Source of the DNA: a virus
Reading direction: 5' to 3' (one strand)
Length of the DNA stretch: 26,330 nucleotides
Virus record (IMG/VR): IMGVR_UViG_3300032215_000494
Span: 1 to 26,330 of that record
Below the pieces are notes generated by a model, which searched no databases, was not told the origin of the DNA, and worked only from the letters and a program-made list of their open reading frames with translations. The position numbers and the translations under genes are program-made. Shown piece after piece: positions 1 to 7,143 of this stretch (its first letter is position 1; the number at the start of each line of letters is the position of its first letter).

Positions 1-360
1 CATATGTCGTGCATTGGGTAATATATAACGCTTACCTTTGGCTCCTGCTTGTGCAAGCAAGCTACCCATACTACATGCTTGACCCATAACAATAGTCATA
101 ACATCGGGCTTAATAAATTGCATTGCATCATAGATAGCCATACCAGCAGTTACGCTACCACCTGGGCTATTAATATAAAGGCTGATATCTTTTTCACCTT
201 CACTTTCCAAATAAAGCAATTGGGCAACAACTAGATTTGCCATTTGGTCATGTACTTCGCCCTCAAGCAAAATAACACGGTCACGCAACATGCGGCTGTA
301 GATATCGTAACTACGCTCGCCTTTTGCGGTTTGTTCTAAAACCATTGGTACTAAACTCAT
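1..360 (-). CDS. clpP: ATP-dependent Clp protease proteolytic subunit ClpP, partial at window edge
   Basis: Serine peptidase subunit that forms the double-heptamer degradation chamber fed by ClpX or ClpA. The 120 visible residues match the N-terminal part of Clp[31 protein letters not shown] (oxyanion loop) and GQACSMGS with the nucleophile at Ser97, followed by [16 protein letters not shown]. The catalytic His and Asp lie beyond the window. The start at 358-360 is set by a Shine-Dalgarno AAGGAG just upstream. A sigma70-type promoter precedes it at 390-418. The residues needed up to the cut are intact, so an active peptidase is likely. It is close to, but not cotranscribed with, phage clpX. 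Confidence 0.95.
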   Translation of the reverse strand, partial: MSLVPMVLEQTAKGERSYDIYSRMLRDRVILLEGEVHDQMANLVVAQLLYLESEGEKDISLYINSPGGSVTAGMAIYDAMQFIKPDVMTIVMGQACSMGSLLAQAGAKGKRYILPNARHM

Positions 361-389
361 AACACTCCTTAAGTAGATTTATATGTAAC

Positions 390-418
390 ATTGTACATGC
401 TATATTTACTTAATTCAA
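390..418 (-). promoter_or_regulatory. Sigma70-type promoter of clpP
   Basis: Reading the minus strand, a -35 TTGAAT (413-418) and a -10 TACAAT (390-395) are separated by exactly 17 bases. The start site would fall near 383, giving a leader of about 25 bases that contains the clpP Shine-Dalgarno. Confidence 0.6.
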
Positions 419-448
419 ATGTTATGGATAGTTATTTTTTATATTGGG

Positions 449-1906
449 TTAATCTGTGACTTTGAAACTTAAGCCTGCATCACCGGGACTACCCGGTGAC
501 ATTTTGGTATGTAGTACAACATTCCCGTCAACTTTACCCGGCCATAGAACTTTGGTAACTAATTTTTTACTAATGATACGTGAGAAGATTTGGATAAAGT
601 TTTCATCTAATAACTCTAACACAGTTTTTCTAAATTTATCAATTAGTGTACTTGTGTTAATAATGTTAACTAAGTCTTTGGTAACAACATAAGCTAACTT
701 ACCACCATCAGTACCTTTACTTTGCTGGATGCTAGGAGCACTGATTAATTTGTTAAACTTTTCAGGCATTGGTTCAGCACCTTTGCTATTGATGTTCTTT
801 AACACTTTACGCATGTCTTCGCTGTAAAAAGGTAGCATGCCGCTATACTGTTCTGGAATTAAATCTGGATAATTATTATATAACCAATTCATCCCGGCAA
901 ATCCTTGAACGGTAACCGGCTTTACCTGAATAATATGATTGATAAAGTCTAATGAATTACCTGTTTTAATTTTGTCCTTACGCTTTTGAAGTGAAGGAGC
1001 TAGACCACTTAATGCAGGAGCCGCGCCTGATGCAGTACTACCCTTACCGCCTTTGCTACTAATCATAATAGTATGTCCAGTAGCCGCATTTTGCACTCCA
1101 TAACTATCACTCAATGATGCATTTTGTTCACCCGGGAATATTAGTGATAATCCCTTAAGGTTTGGCGCTCCTAAGAATTTTAAAAATCTATCTTGTTTGG
1201 GAAATTCTGCAACTTCGTTTATCATTGCAAGTATACCCAAATACTCACCTGCATCGATGGCTATTTTCTTTTGTGTAGTTTCATCATACATGCTTAAGTC
1301 AGGTACTTTTTTAGCTTGCATTTGTTTAGCAACTTCTTTAATCCCGGCACCTAACTCACCTGCTTGGTCAAGTATTTCGTTGTTCATAATAGTTTGATAT
1401 AAACTACCTGCAGGAATTTCTTTATGTGCATCTAGTGCATTTTTAATTTCTTCATCTGTAGTAAGTACAACTTTATCTTTTGGTTTAGTTCCGGGTTTAT
1501 TGATAGGATCAGTTGCAATACCGATACCAATTGGTTGAACATTAACGTCAGTTGTTACCTGACCTTTCTTAGTTTGTAAGTCAGCTTTTTCAAACTTACT
1601 AACAGGTATAACTTTACCCGGTAATTCTTCACCCTGAGGTGTAACTATTTTTTCAATCTTTAGTGACAGACTTGGTAAAGATGCATTTGGTTGTTTCTTT
1701 AGTGTATCCAACAAATTATAAACTTGTGTAGCTATATTGTCAACTTGCGTTTGGTCCGGGAAGTATTGATTCCCGTCTTTATCAAGGAATGGTGTCCCGT
1801 CAACTATTTTTTTAAGGAAATTAGCAGGTCTCCAGTCTAGGTGACGAGGATCAAATAAATTTGCCGGGGTTAGGGGACTTTCGGTTAAAAATTCTGTGGC
1901 TCGCAT
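449..1906 (-). CDS. Uncharacterised 485-residue phage protein
   Basis: I do not recognise this protein. It opens with MRATEFLTE, a short N-terminal pattern of a type I associate with T4-like environmental phage proteins. It has no signal peptide or membrane segment. The middle (about 110-170) is rich in Lys, Pro, Thr and Asp and looks extended. A low-complexity Gly/Ser/Lys/Ala stretch follows near 285-300 (SSKGGKGSTASGAAPALSG). The C-terminal third looks globular. There is no Shine-Dalgarno; instead a T4-late-like box ends eight bases before the ATG, which points to late expression and perhaps a virion role. Function is unknown. Confidence 0.75.
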   Translation of the reverse strand: MRATEFLTESPLTPANLFDPRHLDWRPANFLKKIVDGTPFLDKDGNQYFPDQTQVDNIATQVYNLLDTLKKQPNASLPSLSLKIEKIVTPQGEELPGKVIPVSKFEKADLQTKKGQVTTDVNVQPIGIGIATDPINKPGTKPKDKVVLTTDEEIKNALDAHKEIPAGSLYQTIMNNEILDQAGELGAGIKEVAKQMQAKKVPDLSMYDETTQKKIAIDAGEYLGILAMINEVAEFPKQDRFLKFLGAPNLKGLSLIFPGEQNASLSDSYGVQNAATGHTIMISSKGGKGSTASGAAPALSGLAPSLQKRKDKIKTGNSLDFINHIIQVKPVTVQGFAGMNWLYNNYPDLIPEQYSGMLPFYSEDMRKVLKNINSKGAEPMPEKFNKLISAPSIQQSKGTDGGKLAYVVTKDLVNIINTSTLIDKFRKTVLELLDENFIQIFSRIISKKLVTKVLWPGKVDGNVVLHTKMSPGSPGDAGLSFKVTD

Positions 1907-1914
1907 GATATAAG

Positions 1915-1922
1915 TATTTATT
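1915..1922 (-). promoter_or_regulatory. T4-late-like promoter box before the 485-residue gene
   Basis: The minus strand reads AATAAATA followed by CTTATATC and then the ATG. This differs from the T4 late consensus TATAAATA at one base and also continues with the CT of the consensus extension. There is no Shine-Dalgarno between box and start, so the transcript would begin at or next to the start codon. Confidence 0.5.
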
Positions 1923-2010
1923 CAAAATTATAATTTATTCATATAAAAAAATGACTATTAGCCGTTCCTGTGTTAAATATACTGTACAGTTCAAAATTAA
2001 AGGAGAATAT

Positions 2011-2349
2011 ATGTTTGAATTTTTGAAAAAGTTATTTTCAAGTAAGCCTAAGACAATAGAAACACCCGCACCAGCGTGGGATAATACAGTACCTTATAAG
2101 GTGCCTGAGCCACCTGCAACAACACCGATTCCATTAGTTATTACTAACAGCAATCCTGCAGATAATGTACCTTTAGTTGCAAAAGTAGAACCAGTTGTTC
2201 CTAAAGCTGAAACACCTGCTAAAAAACCACGTGCTCCACGTGCTCCAAAAGTAGCAAAAACTGAAACTGCACCTAAAGCAAAAAAAGTTAAAGAAACAAC
2301 TGATAAGCCTAAGGCACCTAAAAAACCAAAAATTAGTATTGCCAAATAA
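2011..2349 (+). CDS. Lys/Pro/Ala-rich basic-tailed protein
   Basis: A 112-residue protein beginning MFEFLKKLFSSKPKT, a short amphipathic head. A Pro-rich linker follows, then a basic low-complexity tail built from KKPRAPRAPK- and KAPKKPK-like units (about residues 68-112), resembling histone H1 or bacterial Lys/Ala/Pro DNA-binding tails. The start at 2011 is chosen over the upstream ATG at 1951 because AAAGGAG precedes it with good spacing. It is the first of two plus-strand genes in a mostly minus-strand region, with the next start 3 bases after its stop. The head resembles that of the protein at 25686-26123. Nucleic-acid binding is an inference from composition only. Confidence 0.75.
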   Translation: MFEFLKKLFSSKPKTIETPAPAWDNTVPYKVPEPPATTPIPLVITNSNPADNVPLVAKVEPVVPKAETPAKKPRAPRAPKVAKTETAPKAKKVKETTDKPKAPKKPKISIAK

Positions 2350-2352
2350 TAG

Positions 2353-3054
2353 ATGAACACGATTGGTTTTGATTTAATTAGCGACCTGAATCTTAACAAT
2401 CAGGACAGTTTTAATTGGGAAGGTAAAGCTACAAGTTTATATTGTATCATTGCGGGTAACTTAAGTGATGACTTACAAGTTATAAGAGAAACATTAATTC
2501 ATTTATCTAATTGTTATCAGGGTGTGTTTTACACGCTAGGGTCGATGGAATATAACAATACCAATGATATTGCTACTCGTACTGCTGAAATACATAAATT
2601 ATGCAGGACAATTAAAAATGTAGCTGTTATGCACCATCACGTGGTAATCGTAGATGGCATAGCTGTTGTGGGGGCAAACGGATGGTATGGTAATGTAGTA
2701 CCTACTAATCCTGAAATCAATGCGTTAGTAGAACAACATCGTAATGAAGATATACTATATCTAAAAAATACAATTGAAAAACTACAAAAACATTTGGATG
2801 TTAAAAAGATTATCGTAGTAAGTAACTCGGTTCCTAGTCCAAATTTGTATTTTGGACAACAACCAGAAACAATTCAAAATCAATTAAATCTTACTATAGC
2901 CCTACTTTCAGATAGTGAAAGTAAAGTAACTCATTGGGCATTTGGGACATTTGACAAATTAGTTGATGTCGGTATTAGCGGCATCAACTATGTCAACAAT
3001 GGATGTTTTAGAAAAAACCCTTATTGGGCTAAAAGAATAGAAATTACCTGTTAA
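2353..3054 (+). CDS. Degenerate metallophosphoesterase-fold protein (probable pseudoenzyme)
   Basis: A 233-residue protein that follows the calcineurin-like phosphoesterase layout: FDLISDLNLN (usual SDLHL), CIIAGNLSDD (usual AGDxxD), VFYTLGSMEYN (usual GNHEY), AVVGANGWYGN, KIIVVSNSVPSP (usual VTHHAPS) and HWAFGTFDKLVD (usual GHTHxxxD). The first Asp is kept. The His of DxH, the Asp of GD, the Asn/His of GNH, the His of the HH motif and the GHTH histidines are all replaced. It therefore probably binds a partner or ligand rather than hydrolysing phosphoesters. No Shine-Dalgarno is evident; translation may be coupled to the gene ending 3 bases upstream. The stop overlaps the clpS stop. Confidence 0.75.
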   Translation: MNTIGFDLISDLNLNNQDSFNWEGKATSLYCIIAGNLSDDLQVIRETLIHLSNCYQGVFYTLGSMEYNNTNDIATRTAEIHKLCRTIKNVAVMHHHVVIVDGIAVVGANGWYGNVVPTNPEINALVEQHRNEDILYLKNTIEKLQKHLDVKKIIVVSNSVPSPNLYFGQQPETIQNQLNLTIALLSDSESKVTHWAFGTFDKLVDVGISGINYVNNGCFRKNPYWAKRIEITC

Positions 3055-3356
3055 GCCTCTTGCTCAATTTTTACTTGAAGAGGAAAGCCCTTGCTACGTG
3101 CGTCTAGTGTAACTTCAACGCCCTTTTGTTCAGCAATTTCGTAAGGTAATACAGCTACTACAGCACTACCGGCTTCATGGATATTATGCGTAATGTTCTG
3201 TGCATGTTCCATATTGTAGTCAAAGTAATTAATTAGACTACCAACAACAAACTCCATGCTTGTTACTTCATCATTAAAATAGATTATTTTAAATAATGGT
3301 GGTTCGCTCAATGCTAGATTGGGTCTAATTTTTACTTTTGTTTCTGCTTTTGACAT
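3051..3356 (-). CDS. clpS: ClpS N-degron adaptor
   Basis: ClpS delivers proteins with destabilising N-terminal residues to the Clp protease, classically through ClpA. The 101-residue product has the ClpS core PPLFKIIYFNDEVTSMEFV, a long helix, IHEAGSAVVAVLP and YEIAEQKGVEV. Compared with E. coli ClpS, the binding-pocket Asp35 (here Asp29), Met40 (Met34), Val43 (Val37) and His66 (His60) are kept, while Asp36 is Glu30. The start at 3356 is preferred over an in-frame ATG at 3413 because AAAGG lies upstream of it, whereas the longer start has none and sits at the edge of a hairpin. It is downstream of hsp20 in the same direction. No ClpA is seen in the window. Confidence 0.93.
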   Translation of the reverse strand: MSKAETKVKIRPNLALSEPPLFKIIYFNDEVTSMEFVVGSLINYFDYNMEHAQNITHNIHEAGSAVVAVLPYEIAEQKGVEVTLDARSKGFPLQVKIEQEA

Positions 3357-3387
3357 GGTTTGGCTAGCCTTTAAAATGTTGTTATAA

Positions 3388-3411
3388 GTGTGTAGCCTTT
3401 CGACTACACAC
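3388..3411 (-). terminator. Hairpin between hsp20 and clpS
   Basis: A perfect 8-bp stem GTGTGTAG/CTACACAC with an 8-base loop lies 11 bases past the hsp20 stop. No strong T-tract follows on the minus strand, so it could be a weak terminator, an attenuator or an RNA-processing and stability element between hsp20 and clpS. Confidence 0.45.
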
Positions 3412-3422
3412 ATGCTATTATA

Positions 3423-3878
3423 TTATTTAGTGTAGGTAATAGCAATAGACTTGGGCTTTTGTTCCTCAGGAATTTCACGTTTTAAGTGAACACTAAGGAT
3501 ACCCAATTCAAGGTGAGCATTTTCAATCTCAACGTGGTCTGCAAGTTTGAATTCACGACGGAAATCTCTTGCACTAATTCCACGATGTAGATAGTTAATG
3601 TCAGGCACATCTTCTTCCTTGATTGTGTTTTTACCCTCAATAATCAAAAAGTTTTTGTCTTTTGTTACTGAAAGGTTATCAAGTCCAAACCCAGCCACAG
3701 CCATACTAATCATATACTCGTCCTCATTGATTTGGACTATGTTATATGGGGGATAGTTTGTGGTTGATTGTTGGGAATGAATTCTATGTAACTCATCAAA
3801 CATGTTATCGAATCCGATACCAAATTTGTGAATTGCGGGAAGGTCGAAGGAACGCAGGGTTAAAGTTTTATTTGTCAT
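3423..3878 (-). CDS. hsp20: Small heat-shock protein Hsp20 (IbpA-like)
   Basis: A 151-residue alpha-crystallin-type holdase that would keep unfolded proteins soluble. It aligns along its length with E. coli IbpA: IGFDNMFDELHRI, YPPYNIVQINEDEYMISMAVAGF, LIIEGKN, YLHRGISARDFRREFKLADHVEI, GILSVHLKREIPEEQKPKSI, with the C-terminal I-x-I/V-type tail. Hsp20 genes are known in T4-like cyanophages. The start at 3878 is fixed by the Shine-Dalgarno AAGGAG at 3886-3891, which can be paired in a ROSE-like hairpin (see 3885-3904). It lies between bS21 and clpS in the same orientation. Confidence 0.95.
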   Translation of the reverse strand: MTNKTLTLRSFDLPAIHKFGIGFDNMFDELHRIHSQQSTTNYPPYNIVQINEDEYMISMAVAGFGLDNLSVTKDKNFLIIEGKNTIKEEDVPDINYLHRGISARDFRREFKLADHVEIENAHLELGILSVHLKREIPEEQKPKSIAITYTK

Positions 3879-3884
3879 TTGTTT

Positions 3885-3904
3885 TCTCCTTTATATAAGC
3901 AAGA
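3885..3904 (-). promoter_or_regulatory. ROSE-like RNA thermometer hairpin over the hsp20 Shine-Dalgarno
   Basis: In the hsp20 leader, UCUUGCUU (3897-3904) can pair with AAGGAGA (3885-3891) across an AUAUA loop. The pairs are U-A, C-G, U-A, U-G, a bulged G, then C-G, U-A and U-A. A U(U/C)GCU motif pairing with the Shine-Dalgarno around an unpaired G is the hallmark of ROSE elements that control bacterial small heat-shock genes, including ibpA. Thermosensing itself is inferred. Confidence 0.6.
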
Positions 3905-3915
3905 TGACTGTATGA

Positions 3916-3939
3916 GTAGACCCGACTATCGGCATCTAC
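3916..3939 (-). promoter_or_regulatory. Upstream hairpin in the hsp20 leader
   Basis: The minus strand can fold with an outer stem GTAGA/TCTAC and an inner stem CCGA/TCGG around a TAG loop. ROSE leaders typically carry one or more such stable hairpins before the thermosensing one. It would be the first structure of a transcript starting near 3939. Confidence 0.45.
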
Positions 3940-3945
3940 AATACG

Positions 3946-3953
3946 TATTTATT
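3946..3953 (-). promoter_or_regulatory. T4-late-like box upstream of the hsp20 leader
   Basis: The minus strand reads AATAAATAC, one mismatch from the T4 late box, and sits inside a 7-bp inverted repeat TACAATA/TATTGTA (937-956). A start near 3939 would give a leader of about 60 bases that contains both hairpins. Confidence 0.4.
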
Positions 3954-3988
3954 GTAATAAAAATACGCAAAAAATTCTACTATTTTGG

Positions 3989-4210
3989 TTAAAAAAGTTT
4001 CTTTGGTAACTCTTGGTCACGTAATTGTCGTTTCCATCTACTCTTTGCTTGCCCTCTGGCAATTTTTCTCTTAGTAGTTGGTTTAGTGTATTCTTGGCGG
4101 TCACGGACTTCTTGCAGTAAATTAGACTCTGCTATTTTCTTTTTGAATTTACGTAATGCTTTTTCAACATTTCCGTCCTGTACAATGACTTTTCTGCCTC
4201 TGAGAATCAT
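3989..4210 (-). CDS. rpsU: Ribosomal protein bS21
   Basis: A 73-residue small-subunit protein homologous to bS21, which sits near the mRNA exit and anti-Shine-Dalgarno region of the 30S subunit. Matching features are the N-terminal KVIVQDGNVEKALRKFKKKI, LLQEVRDRQEYTKPTTKRKI and a basic C-terminal tail. Length is as usual for the family. Its ATG overlaps the clpX stop (ATGA), so translation is coupled to clpX. Phage-encoded bS21 is known in large and pelagic phages, where it is thought to exchange into host ribosomes and bias initiation. That idea is relevant here because several genes in this window appear to lack Shine-Dalgarno sequences. Confidence 0.95.
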   Translation of the reverse strand: MILRGRKVIVQDGNVEKALRKFKKKIAESNLLQEVRDRQEYTKPTTKRKIARGQAKSRWKRQLRDQELPKKLF

Positions 4211-5418
4211 ATAATCTTTTTTGGTTCCAAAACTAGTGCTTGATTAATATTTATCTCTTTTACGTTATTTTCTCTGTAGTCTCTTGTGTTATACATATGC
4301 GGCATCAATACACGTTCAATCTCAGTATGCAATCCGCGGGCGCCTGTTTTTAGTGTCAAGCAGTTATCAACGATTTGGTCTAGTGCCTCATCATCAAATG
4401 ACAATTCAATACCATCAATACTGAACAAGTACTTGTATTGGTCAATATAACTGTTTTTAACATCAATAAGTACCTTTTTAAGTTCCTCTTTAGATAGTTC
4501 AGTGATACTAACTGTTGTAGTAAAACGACCAATGAATTCAGGAATCATGCCAAACTTAACTAGGTCATCAGGCGTAGTTAGTGCTAAGTCACCTTCTTTT
4601 TTGCCGTCTCTAACCTCAGCACTAAATCCAATACTAGTGCCATTAGTCCGCTTGTTAATAACTTCTCTTAATCCAACAAACGCTCCACCGGCAATAAACA
4701 AAATATTCTTTGTGTTAATCTCTAACATATCACCGCCGGGGTGTTTGCGTCCGCCACCATTTGGAATTCTACAAACTGTACCCTCAACCAGTTTAAGTAA
4801 TGCTTGTTGAACACCCTCACCTGATACATCACGTGTTATGCTAGCACCTTCACTTTTACGTGCAATCTTATCAATCTCATCAATAAACACAATGCCACGC
4901 TCTGCTAATCTAGCATCACCGTTAGCCGCATTAACTAACATGGCTATCATACTTTCGGCGTCATCACCAACATAACCTGCTTCAGTTAAACTGGTTGCAT
5001 CAGCTACAACAAAGGGAACTTCTAAATACTTTGCTACTGTTTTAGCTAGTAATGTTTTACCACTACCGGTTGGACCTAACAACAATACATTGCCTTTTTG
5101 AATTTCTAAATCTTTAGGTGGATGTGTAATACGTTTATAGTGATTGGCAATAGCAACACTTAAAATAGTTTTAGCCCAGTCTTGACCTATAACATGTAAA
5201 TCTAAAAACGTTTTAATAGTACAAGGATCATATTTGATATTGTTTTCTTTTGAAACTTCAGTTTCTGGTGTAACTGCTTCCTCGTCCATTAAGTGAACAC
5301 ACAAATCAATACATTCACTACATATAGCAACATCATCCCCTACAATTAGTTTTTTTACTTTATCTTTGTGATTGTTGCAAAACGAACAGTGGTTCAATGG
5401 TTTAGTTTCATTAGTCAT
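4207..5418 (-). CDS. clpX: ATP-dependent Clp protease unfoldase ClpX
   Basis: Complete 403-residue AAA+ unfoldase. The N-terminal zinc-binding domain has Cys11, Cys14, Cys33 and Cys36. Walker A GPTGSGKT is at about 115-122, the pore-1 GYVG loop at 148-151, Walker B IVFIDEID with Asp180-Glu181, the RKH substrate loop at 224-226, the IGF loop at 263-265 that docks on ClpP, and sensor-2 GARGL near the C-terminus. Everything needed for ATP-driven unfolding and ClpP docking is present. No Shine-Dalgarno precedes the ATG; a perfect TATAAATA lies six bases upstream. Its stop overlaps the bS21 start. Confidence 0.97.
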   Translation of the reverse strand: MTNETKPLNHCSFCNNHKDKVKKLIVGDDVAICSECIDLCVHLMDEEAVTPETEVSKENNIKYDPCTIKTFLDLHVIGQDWAKTILSVAIANHYKRITHPPKDLEIQKGNVLLLGPTGSGKTLLAKTVAKYLEVPFVVADATSLTEAGYVGDDAESMIAMLVNAANGDARLAERGIVFIDEIDKIARKSEGASITRDVSGEGVQQALLKLVEGTVCRIPNGGGRKHPGGDMLEINTKNILFIAGGAFVGLREVINKRTNGTSIGFSAEVRDGKKEGDLALTTPDDLVKFGMIPEFIGRFTTTVSITELSKEELKKVLIDVKNSYIDQYKYLFSIDGIELSFDDEALDQIVDNCLTLKTGARGLHTEIERVLMPHMYNTRDYRENNVKEININQALVLEPKKII

Positions 5419-5424
5419 ATGTTA

Positions 5425-5432
5425 TATTTATA
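5425..5432 (-). promoter_or_regulatory. T4-late-type promoter box of clpX
   Basis: The minus strand reads TATAAATA, then TAACAT, then the clpX ATG. It is a perfect match to the T4 late box. With the usual spacing to the start site, transcription would begin at the A of the ATG. No Shine-Dalgarno is present. Confidence 0.55.
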
Positions 5433-5449
5433 TTAATATTTTTTAGATT

Positions 5450-6445
5450 TTAATTTTGACAATTGCTATGTGGTACAACCGATACTTCAATAGTAATTAT
5501 CTTTTGTAAAATCCATTCGTACTTTGGATCAATAGTTGCTCGTAGTACGTTTTCCTCTGATTCATTACCGTATATAATGAGGTTGCTTGGATCACCTAAA
5601 CCATAAAAAGATGCTTTTTTTCCTGTCACCGAATCGGGAATCCAACAGCTACTATATAGTGCAACATTATTTCTATCACGCAATACCATTTTAATGCGTA
5701 CTTCTTTGTTACCGGTCATTGAAGATTTAATATCATCAATCATTGGTACATCATTAAATTGATAATGATTGCGATTTCCTAATACATAATCTTTGGGATC
5801 CTTTGCCATGACTGTTACATTAGCAGGAGCCTTTTGCAAAAAATTAAATTTATTATCCTGTGTTATTTTCAACGCTTCATTAAAGGCTACGATGTAGTCA
5901 TAGTTCCAATTCAATTTATAAGGTACCTCTAGCACAGCATTTTGATTTTTATCAACCACAATACTATACGCTTTAGTTTTAATGGTATAGGCATTTTGTG
6001 GGTATGTTCTCAACACAGCGGACATAATACTATTGGCATTGTTTTTTTGAGTCCTATATGAATTTATTTTATCGCTAAGTTTAGTACCGTCAATGTAGTC
6101 TTCAACTTTTCCTCTGTTAAGAGTTTGGTCAATTAATTTACTAGGAGCAACAAGAACATCCATTGTGATCCGTACATTTGTACCTAACACCGTTGACGAA
6201 ATAATTCTATAGTCATCAATATATCCGGCACTGTACAAAGAAATATTGTCACGGGTTAGGTTGTTAGTATTTGATTCTAGTTCACTGATAACAACCGAAC
6301 CAACCCTAGTTTGTATTGCTTGTCTAAAGGCATTATTTTTTGCCTCAATAACTGTAGTGCCTTCTGCTGTTACACGAATGTAATCATTAGCAAAACATTC
6401 AATTGAGGCAAATAAACATGCTACTACACATAGTAGTCGCAACAT
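5450..6445 (-). CDS. Secreted LPP20/FlgT-like protein
   Basis: A 331-residue protein with a signal peptide (MLRLLCVVACLFASIECFA, cleavage before ND). The next part, IRVTAEGTTVIEAKNNAFRQ followed by VGSVVISELES and YIDDYRIISSTV, follows the alpha/beta layout of the N-terminal domain of FlgT and related LPP20-type periplasmic proteins. The C-terminal half is unrecognised. It starts three bases after the lipoprotein gene upstream and is probably cotranscribed with it, so the pair likely acts together in the periplasm. Family assignment rests on pattern only. A role in envelope remodelling or superinfection exclusion is possible but unproven. Confidence 0.7.
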   Translation of the reverse strand: MLRLLCVVACLFASIECFANDYIRVTAEGTTVIEAKNNAFRQAIQTRVGSVVISELESNTNNLTRDNISLYSAGYIDDYRIISSTVLGTNVRITMDVLVAPSKLIDQTLNRGKVEDYIDGTKLSDKINSYRTQKNNANSIMSAVLRTYPQNAYTIKTKAYSIVVDKNQNAVLEVPYKLNWNYDYIVAFNEALKITQDNKFNFLQKAPANVTVMAKDPKDYVLGNRNHYQFNDVPMIDDIKSSMTGNKEVRIKMVLRDRNNVALYSSCWIPDSVTGKKASFYGLGDPSNLIIYGNESEENVLRATIDPKYEWILQKIITIEVSVVPHSNCQN

Positions 6446-6448
6446 GAT

Positions 6449-7084
6449 TTAGTTACTGCCAAATTTCTTACGCAATTGAGCCGCAGTATTATCGCTGTCT
6501 TTATCCCAACGCATAGTAACAGTAACTTCTTGATTACCGGTTACTTCTTGCTTAAGGGCATAAAAGCCACGCAACCTAGTCTGTGCATTTACACGAATAT
6601 TTTCAGCCAATGAATGTGCAGTGTTATTGCTGTTTTCAAGAATGCTATAGTTAGTATCTTTTTCAGCTTCGGTATCACTCATGCTAACAGCTTCACCAGT
6701 TGTAGTGCGTGACTTAACACGGTCATTAGCTTTTTCAATGTTCTTGGCAATAGTGTTAGACACCCTATTACTAGAAACTTCTTCATTCATAAAGTGAGCC
6801 ACGTTAGCTAATGCCTTCATTTGGGCACGTGTTAATGCAGTGATGCGATTGTTGTTACTATTACCATTTGTAGTTGCACTACCAGAACTAGTGATAGAAA
6901 CAATTTCACAATCAGATTTCCATGGTTTGTACCATACACAATCAGTTTCAATCTTGATTGTATCTTGATTAAAAGATGTTGAAAGTTTTTGATTGCGGAT
7001 GGGTTCGATTTCACCCTCACCACGTTTTACTGTACTGCAACCAACCAATGCCATAACTGCGGCTGAAATAATTAAGAGTTTCAT
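6449..7084 (-). CDS. Outer-membrane-type lipoprotein, LPP20-like
   Basis: A 211-residue protein with a lipoprotein signal MKLLIISAAVMALVGC; the lipidated residue would be Cys16, and Ser at +2 predicts outer-membrane sorting. A Ser/Asn/Thr-rich stretch lies at about 65-80. The later part (ALTRAQMKALANVAHFMNEE, then a helical segment and RLRGFYALKQEVTGNQEVTV) resembles LPP20-type lipoproteins. GAGGA (7091-7096 region) gives a good Shine-Dalgarno, and a near-consensus sigma70 promoter precedes it. It is followed directly by the secreted partner. Confidence 0.75.
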   Translation of the reverse strand: MKLLIISAAVMALVGCSTVKRGEGEIEPIRNQKLSTSFNQDTIKIETDCVWYKPWKSDCEIVSITSSGSATTNGNSNNNRITALTRAQMKALANVAHFMNEEVSSNRVSNTIAKNIEKANDRVKSRTTTGEAVSMSDTEAEKDTNYSILENSNNTAHSLAENIRVNAQTRLRGFYALKQEVTGNQEVTVTMRWDKDSDNTAAQLRKKFGSN

Positions 7085-7114
7085 ACTGAATCCTCAAGAG
7101 TTAATGATGTATAT

Positions 7115-7143
7115 ATTATACTACAAATCTTAATTCTTGTCAT
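7115..7143 (-). promoter_or_regulatory. Sigma70-type promoter of the lipoprotein pair
   Basis: The minus strand has ATGACA (138-143 of the 7000s) and TATAAT (7115-7120) with a 17-base spacer. The -35 box overlaps the end of the membrane-protein gene. The predicted start near 7108 gives a short leader with a GAGGA Shine-Dalgarno. Confidence 0.7.

Noticed and set aside
2094-2399. Minus-strand frame inside the Lys/Pro-rich gene
   Set aside because: It mirrors the low-complexity codons of the plus-strand gene and has no ribosome site.
3412-3413. Longer ClpS starting at 3413
   Set aside because: That start has no Shine-Dalgarno, sits in a hairpin, and adds residues not seen in ClpS.
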